From the NCBI RefSeq assembly GCF_001665625.1, contig NZ_LZSY01000145.1, positions 1 through 42,822 on the forward strand: a stretch of DNA of 42,822 nt, written 5' to 3'. How positions within the stretch are numbered: the first letter of the stretch is position 1; each line of letters opens with the position of its first letter. Shown piece after piece: positions 39,996 through 42,822 of the stretch. Both the position numbers and the translations under genes were made by a program. The notes below the pieces were generated by a model. The model was not told where the DNA came from. It ran no database searches and saw only the letters and a program-made list of their open reading frames with translations. The stretch comes from Mycolicibacterium peregrinum. Its GTDB lineage: Bacteria; Actinomycetota; Actinomycetes; Mycobacteriales; Mycobacteriaceae.

Positions 39996-40805
39996 CTACG
40001 GATGTAGGTTCCACTGGCCGACATCTTGGGCCAGCGCATCGTTGACGTCGACTTCGAGCCCGCCGACCACCGGTCCCGGATTCGACGCGGTACTCACCAC
40101 CCGTTGGTACAGAACCGCGGCAGGGTGGACCTGCCCGCCAGACCAGGACCGGGTCTGCCACGCCCAGGCACGGCCGGGGGTGGTCGATCTGCCGACGACA
40201 CCATCGCCAATTGCCCACTGGCACGGTCGGATTCCCCCGTAGATGCCGGTGCGCTGCACACCGAGCACCGAGTTGATCCCGCGGAACCACTGCAGGGCGA
40301 CGTTGTTCCAGGTGTTGCGGTCGATATCGTCGTCGACGCTGAAGAAGATCGGTGCACTCTGGCCGCCACCGGCCGCGGTGTGTAGTTGCCAGGCGGTGCG
40401 GGCGTCGGCCACGCCGCCGGCGTATCCCCGGGTGAAGTCCGATGGGGCGGTCCCGCCGGGCTTGCCGTACTGGTAGTTGCTGACGATCACCAATCCGGCG
40501 GCGGTCAGCTGCTTGGCGTAGGGCAGGGTGATCGGTTTGGCGCCCATGGATGAGCCCGGACGTGACGTCGAGACGTAGTTGATCACCCCGGAGTGGCCGG
40601 CGGCCCGGATGTGCTGCGCCGGAATCTGACGCATGGCGAAGTCGATCAGCGTGGGGGCGGCGGCCGACGCCGCAGGCGCACCGACGCTTGCCGCTGCCGC
40701 ACCCAGCCCGGCCAGCGCCGACACGGTGGCGGCGTAGCGCAGCGCGTCACGCCGGGAAACCGGACCTGTTCGGCGCAGGTCGCTGCTCCCAGGCGAGTCC
40801 TGCAT
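39996..40805 (-). CDS. Tat-exported DUF1906 protein (Rv2525c-like)
   Basis: 269 residues. The Tat signal has SRRDALR (17-23) followed by an Ala-rich hydrophobic stretch, cleavage near 48-50. The mature part is a glycoside-hydrolase-like TIM barrel of the Rv2525c family: LIDFAMRQIPAQHIRAAGHSGVINYVST, GLVIVSNYQYG, PIFFSVDDDID with the acidic cluster, and GIYGGIRPCQWA. Rv2525c has been linked to cell-wall or beta-lactam phenotypes; activity is not proved. A -10 6 nt before the ATG and no ribosome site suggest a leaderless mRNA. Confidence 0.9.
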   Translation of the reverse strand: MQDSPGSSDLRRTGPVSRRDALRYAATVSALAGLGAAAASVGAPAASAAAPTLIDFAMRQIPAQHIRAAGHSGVINYVSTSRPGSSMGAKPITLPYAKQLTAAGLVIVSNYQYGKPGGTAPSDFTRGYAGGVADARTAWQLHTAAGGGQSAPIFFSVDDDIDRNTWNNVALQWFRGINSVLGVQRTGIYGGIRPCQWAIGDGVVGRSTTPGRAWAWQTRSWSGGQVHPAAVLYQRVVSTASNPGPVVGGLEVDVNDALAQDVGQWNLHP

Positions 40806-40811
40806 GCCGCG

Positions 40812-40840
40812 ATGTTAACAAAGTGACTACTGTTAACAGT
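40812..40840 (-). promoter_or_regulatory. DUF1906 promoter with paired TGTTAACA sites
   Basis: The octamer palindrome TGTTAACA occurs at 40813-40820 and 40831-40838, 18 bp apart; the second is part of the 12-bp palindrome ACTGTTAACAGT (40829-40840). The minus-strand -10 TAACAT (40812-40817) overlaps the first and the second covers the -35 area, so a regulator could occlude the promoter. Confidence 0.6.
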
Positions 40841-40885
40841 GTTGCCGCGCGGTCCGTGCTCCATTCGTGATCTTGAAGGACAACC

Positions 40886-42822
40886 TCACTCTGACGGGGC
40901 CGGCGTCACATCGCTGCCCGAGCCCTTGACCGAGGCCTTCGCGCGGTTTTCGGCCCGCACGGCCCGGCGTCCGCGCACGAAACCGGTTGCCGAGATCGCC
41001 GCCGACAGCAGAGCGTCCTCGCCCTTGACGAACGGGTGGAACCCGACACCGGCGCCGCCGCGGCCCTTGACCGGGATGTCGGCGACTTCGGTGACCTTCC
41101 AGCTCTTCTCGGACGTGGAAAGGATGGCCTCGCCGTTTTCGCAACTGATCGGCAGCGCGGCGATCACCTCGTCGCCGGCGTCATCGGCGACCAGCTTCAC
41201 CCCGGCCACGCCGTTGCCGGCCACACCCTGCGGGTTCACCGCGGCCGGGTCGATGCGCAGGATCTTGCCACGCCGCGTCACCAGCGCCAGGTGATAGCCG
41301 GTCGGCATCACCCCGGAGCGCAGCAACCCGGTGATGTCCGGCGCCACCGGGATGTCGCGGATCTTGAACGGCAGGCCGTTGCCATTGGTGAACTTGACCC
41401 GGCCGTCGGTCCACACCGCCCATCCCAGACCCGAGGTGAGCAGTTCGCCGTGGCTGTCGGAGAACACGCCGCGGTCGTCGAGGCGCCAGGAGGTGTTGAC
41501 CTTCCGCTCCCTGGGGCCGTCCTCGTCGGCAGACGACGCGGTCGGGGTGGCCTCGAGGTCCAGCACGGTGCGGCGGTCGAATTCGGGGCCCTTGAACAGT
41601 TTCGCGGTCTCCACCAGCTCCTTGTCGATCACCTTTCGGCGCGCATCGGGGTTGGAGACCAGTTCGGTCAGCTCGGCGAACTCGGCGTCCAGCTTGTCGG
41701 CTTCGGCCTGCAGCTCGATCACATCGAGCTTGGTCAACCGTCGAAGCTGCAGGGCCAGAACGTAATTGGCCTGCTCTTCGTCGATTTCGAATCGCTGCTG
41801 CAGTCCCTGCCGGGCGTCGTCGACGGTGTCGGAGCCTCGGATGACCGCGACGGCAGCATCGATGTCGAGGTGGATCTTCATCAAGCCTGCCACCAGGTGG
41901 CGACGCGCGGTGACCTTCTCCAACCGGTACTCGCTGCGGTGCAACACCACGGAGTCACGCAGATGCAGGAACGCGGAGATCAGCTCCCGCACCGACCACC
42001 AGCGCGGCACCCGGTCCTCGTCGAGGGCGACCAGGCTGGCGGCGAATGTCGACTCCAGCGGTGTCAGCGCCAGCAGCTGCTCGCGGATGGTCTCGGCGCT
42101 GTGGCCGCGTTTGGCGGTGACGACGATGCGCAGCCCGTTGCGACGGTCGGTCAGGTCCGACATGTCGGCCACGCCGGACAACTCGCCGGACTCGACCAGG
42201 GCTCGGATCCTGTCCTGCACAGTGTTACTGGCGACGCCGGGAGGGAGCTCGGTGACGATGACGTTCTTGCCGTCGACCGTCAGGGTGCCGCGGACGGTGA
42301 ACATGCCGCGGCCGGTGGTGATGTACTCCCGCAGGCCGTTCGAGCCGACCACGGTGGACCCGCAGCCCCAGTCGGGTCCGGGGATGAGCTTCATCAACGT
42401 GTCATCGGTTGTGTTCGGTCGGGCCAGCAGAGCCCGGCAGGCGGCCATCACCTCACGCGGATTGTGCGCGGGCACCTTGGTGGCCCACCCTTCGGCGATG
42501 CCGACCGCGCCGTTGCAGAGCAGCACCGGCCACTGGGCCGGCAGCATCGTCGGCTCGGTCCACTCGCCGTCGAAGGTCTGCACCATGGGTACGGCGTGAT
42601 CGTCGAGTTCGGCGGTCAGCGCGGCACCGGGAGCCGACAGCCGCATCTCGGTGTAGCGGTCCGCGGCGGGAATGTCGCCCTGGATGCGGGGGAATGCGCC
42701 TTGTCCGTCAATGACTTTCACGCGCTGGAACTCGGCGGCCATGAGCGCCGCGGCCCCGTACATCGATGCGCCACCGTGCGGGTGCAGGTTACCGGTGACC
42801 GCCGAGCAGATCTTCGAGGACT
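40886..42822 (-). CDS. GyrA-like type II topoisomerase subunit (TopoM A-like), 5' end outside window
   Basis: About 645 residues are visible; the start lies beyond 42822. DNA breakage-reunion subunit. Seen: SSKICSAVTGNLHPHGGASMYGAA, corresponding to the GyrA HPHGDASIYDA region; catalytic Tyr in DRYTEMRLS (codon 42653-42655); NPREV; a coiled-coil with LQLRRLTKLDVIELQAE; and a C-terminal beta-pinwheel with RRGKILRIDPAAV. The GyrA-box QRRGG(R/K)G was not found. Known: M. smegmatis has an extra, atypical type II enzyme, TopoM, encoded in this neighbourhood; this gene is probably its A subunit, with the B subunit upstream beyond the window. Confidence 0.85.
   Translation of the reverse strand, partial: SSKICSAVTGNLHPHGGASMYGAAALMAAEFQRVKVIDGQGAFPRIQGDIPAADRYTEMRLSAPGAALTAELDDHAVPMVQTFDGEWTEPTMLPAQWPVLLCNGAVGIAEGWATKVPAHNPREVMAACRALLARPNTTDDTLMKLIPGPDWGCGSTVVGSNGLREYITTGRGMFTVRGTLTVDGKNVIVTELPPGVASNTVQDRIRALVESGELSGVADMSDLTDRRNGLRIVVTAKRGHSAETIREQLLALTPLESTFAASLVALDEDRVPRWWSVRELISAFLHLRDSVVLHRSEYRLEKVTARRHLVAGLMKIHLDIDAAVAVIRGSDTVDDARQGLQQRFEIDEEQANYVLALQLRRLTKLDVIELQAEADKLDAEFAELTELVSNPDARRKVIDKELVETAKLFKGPEFDRRTVLDLEATPTASSADEDGPRERKVNTSWRLDDRGVFSDSHGELLTSGLGWAVWTDGRVKFTNGNGLPFKIRDIPVAPDITGLLRSGVMPTGYHLALVTRRGKILRIDPAAVNPQGVAGNGVAGVKLVADDAGDEVIAALPISCENGEAILSTSEKSWKVTEVADIPVKGRGGAGVGFHPFVKGEDALLSAAISATGFVRGRRAVRAENRAKASVKGSGSDVTPAPSE

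Noticed and set aside
1..42822. tRNA, rRNA, CRISPR, IS or prophage content
   Set aside because: No cloverleaf, spacer array, transposase, integrase or terminal inverted repeats were recognised.

Overview
The window looks like chromosomal DNA of a rapidly growing mycobacterium (Mycolicibacterium type). It has high GC, frequent GTG starts, a mycobacterial Sdh1 operon, an AAC(2')-I acetyltransferase, an NnaR regulator, a haemophore-like secreted protein and a TopoM-like GyrA paralogue. From memory, the order sdh1 - nirBD - cbiX - nnaR - narK - aac - kipA/kipI - fecB2 matches the Rv0247c-Rv0265c block of M. tuberculosis and the corresponding M. smegmatis block. No rRNA, tRNA, IS element, phage gene or CRISPR array was seen. 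All names come from reading motifs and recalled family sequences; no database search was run.

Layout. 1-3907 (minus): Sdh1 succinate dehydrogenase operon (small ORF, sdhC, sdhA, sdhB; sdhB runs off the left end), with a perfect palindrome of Crp type upstream. 4119-7848: a PEP-mutase-like enzyme, a secreted protein, a strong bidirectional terminator, and a DMT exporter divergent from a MocR regulator whose start codons overlap. 7962-15133: nitrite/nitrate block nirB-nirD (plus) facing narK-nnaR-cbiX (minus), with two small unknown genes between. 15244-20595 (minus): aac(2')-I, pxpB/pxpC-like genes, a YhhQ-type transporter, a FecB2 lipoprotein, and a YeiH-type transporter preceded by a 29-residue membrane peptide. 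20778-21439 (plus): two small secreted proteins, the second haemophore-like. 21445-27145: a TetR regulator divergent from a probable agmatine/putrescine operon (N-carbamoylputrescine amidase, agmatine deiminase, YtcJ-like amidohydrolase, PuuP-like permease). 27238-28235: ohr/ohrR peroxide module. 28196-30238 (minus): an MFS transporter fused to a universal-stress domain. 30554-38151: an oxidative catabolism cluster (ADH, Baeyer-Villiger monooxygenase, MmcQ/YjbR, enoyl-CoA isomerase-like, TetR) divergent from P450-ferredoxin-SDR. 38170-42822: a small conserved protein, an amidase, a Tat-exported DUF1906 protein, and the 3' part of a GyrA-like topoisomerase subunit.

Themes. Nitrite reduction needs siroheme, and nirBD lies beside a CbiX-type chelatase and the HemD-like regulator NnaR, so cofactor, transport and control are grouped. 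The agmatine block reads as import, deimination, decarbamoylation and further hydrolysis under one TetR. The P450/BVMO block looks like breakdown of a hydrophobic ketone or terpenoid-like substrate.

Most notable signals. (1) The TetR/P450 intergenic region carries three near-identical 16-bp boxes, the first inverted, at an exact 23-bp period, plus a half-box in the same phase. (2) A leaderless-looking 29-codon membrane peptide is joined by ATGA overlap to the YeiH transporter. (3) Nine genes have a TANNNT -10 element 6-8 nt before the start codon, indicating leaderless transcripts; several of these -10s lie inside palindromes. (4) The MFS-USP fusion has a Crp-like site upstream.
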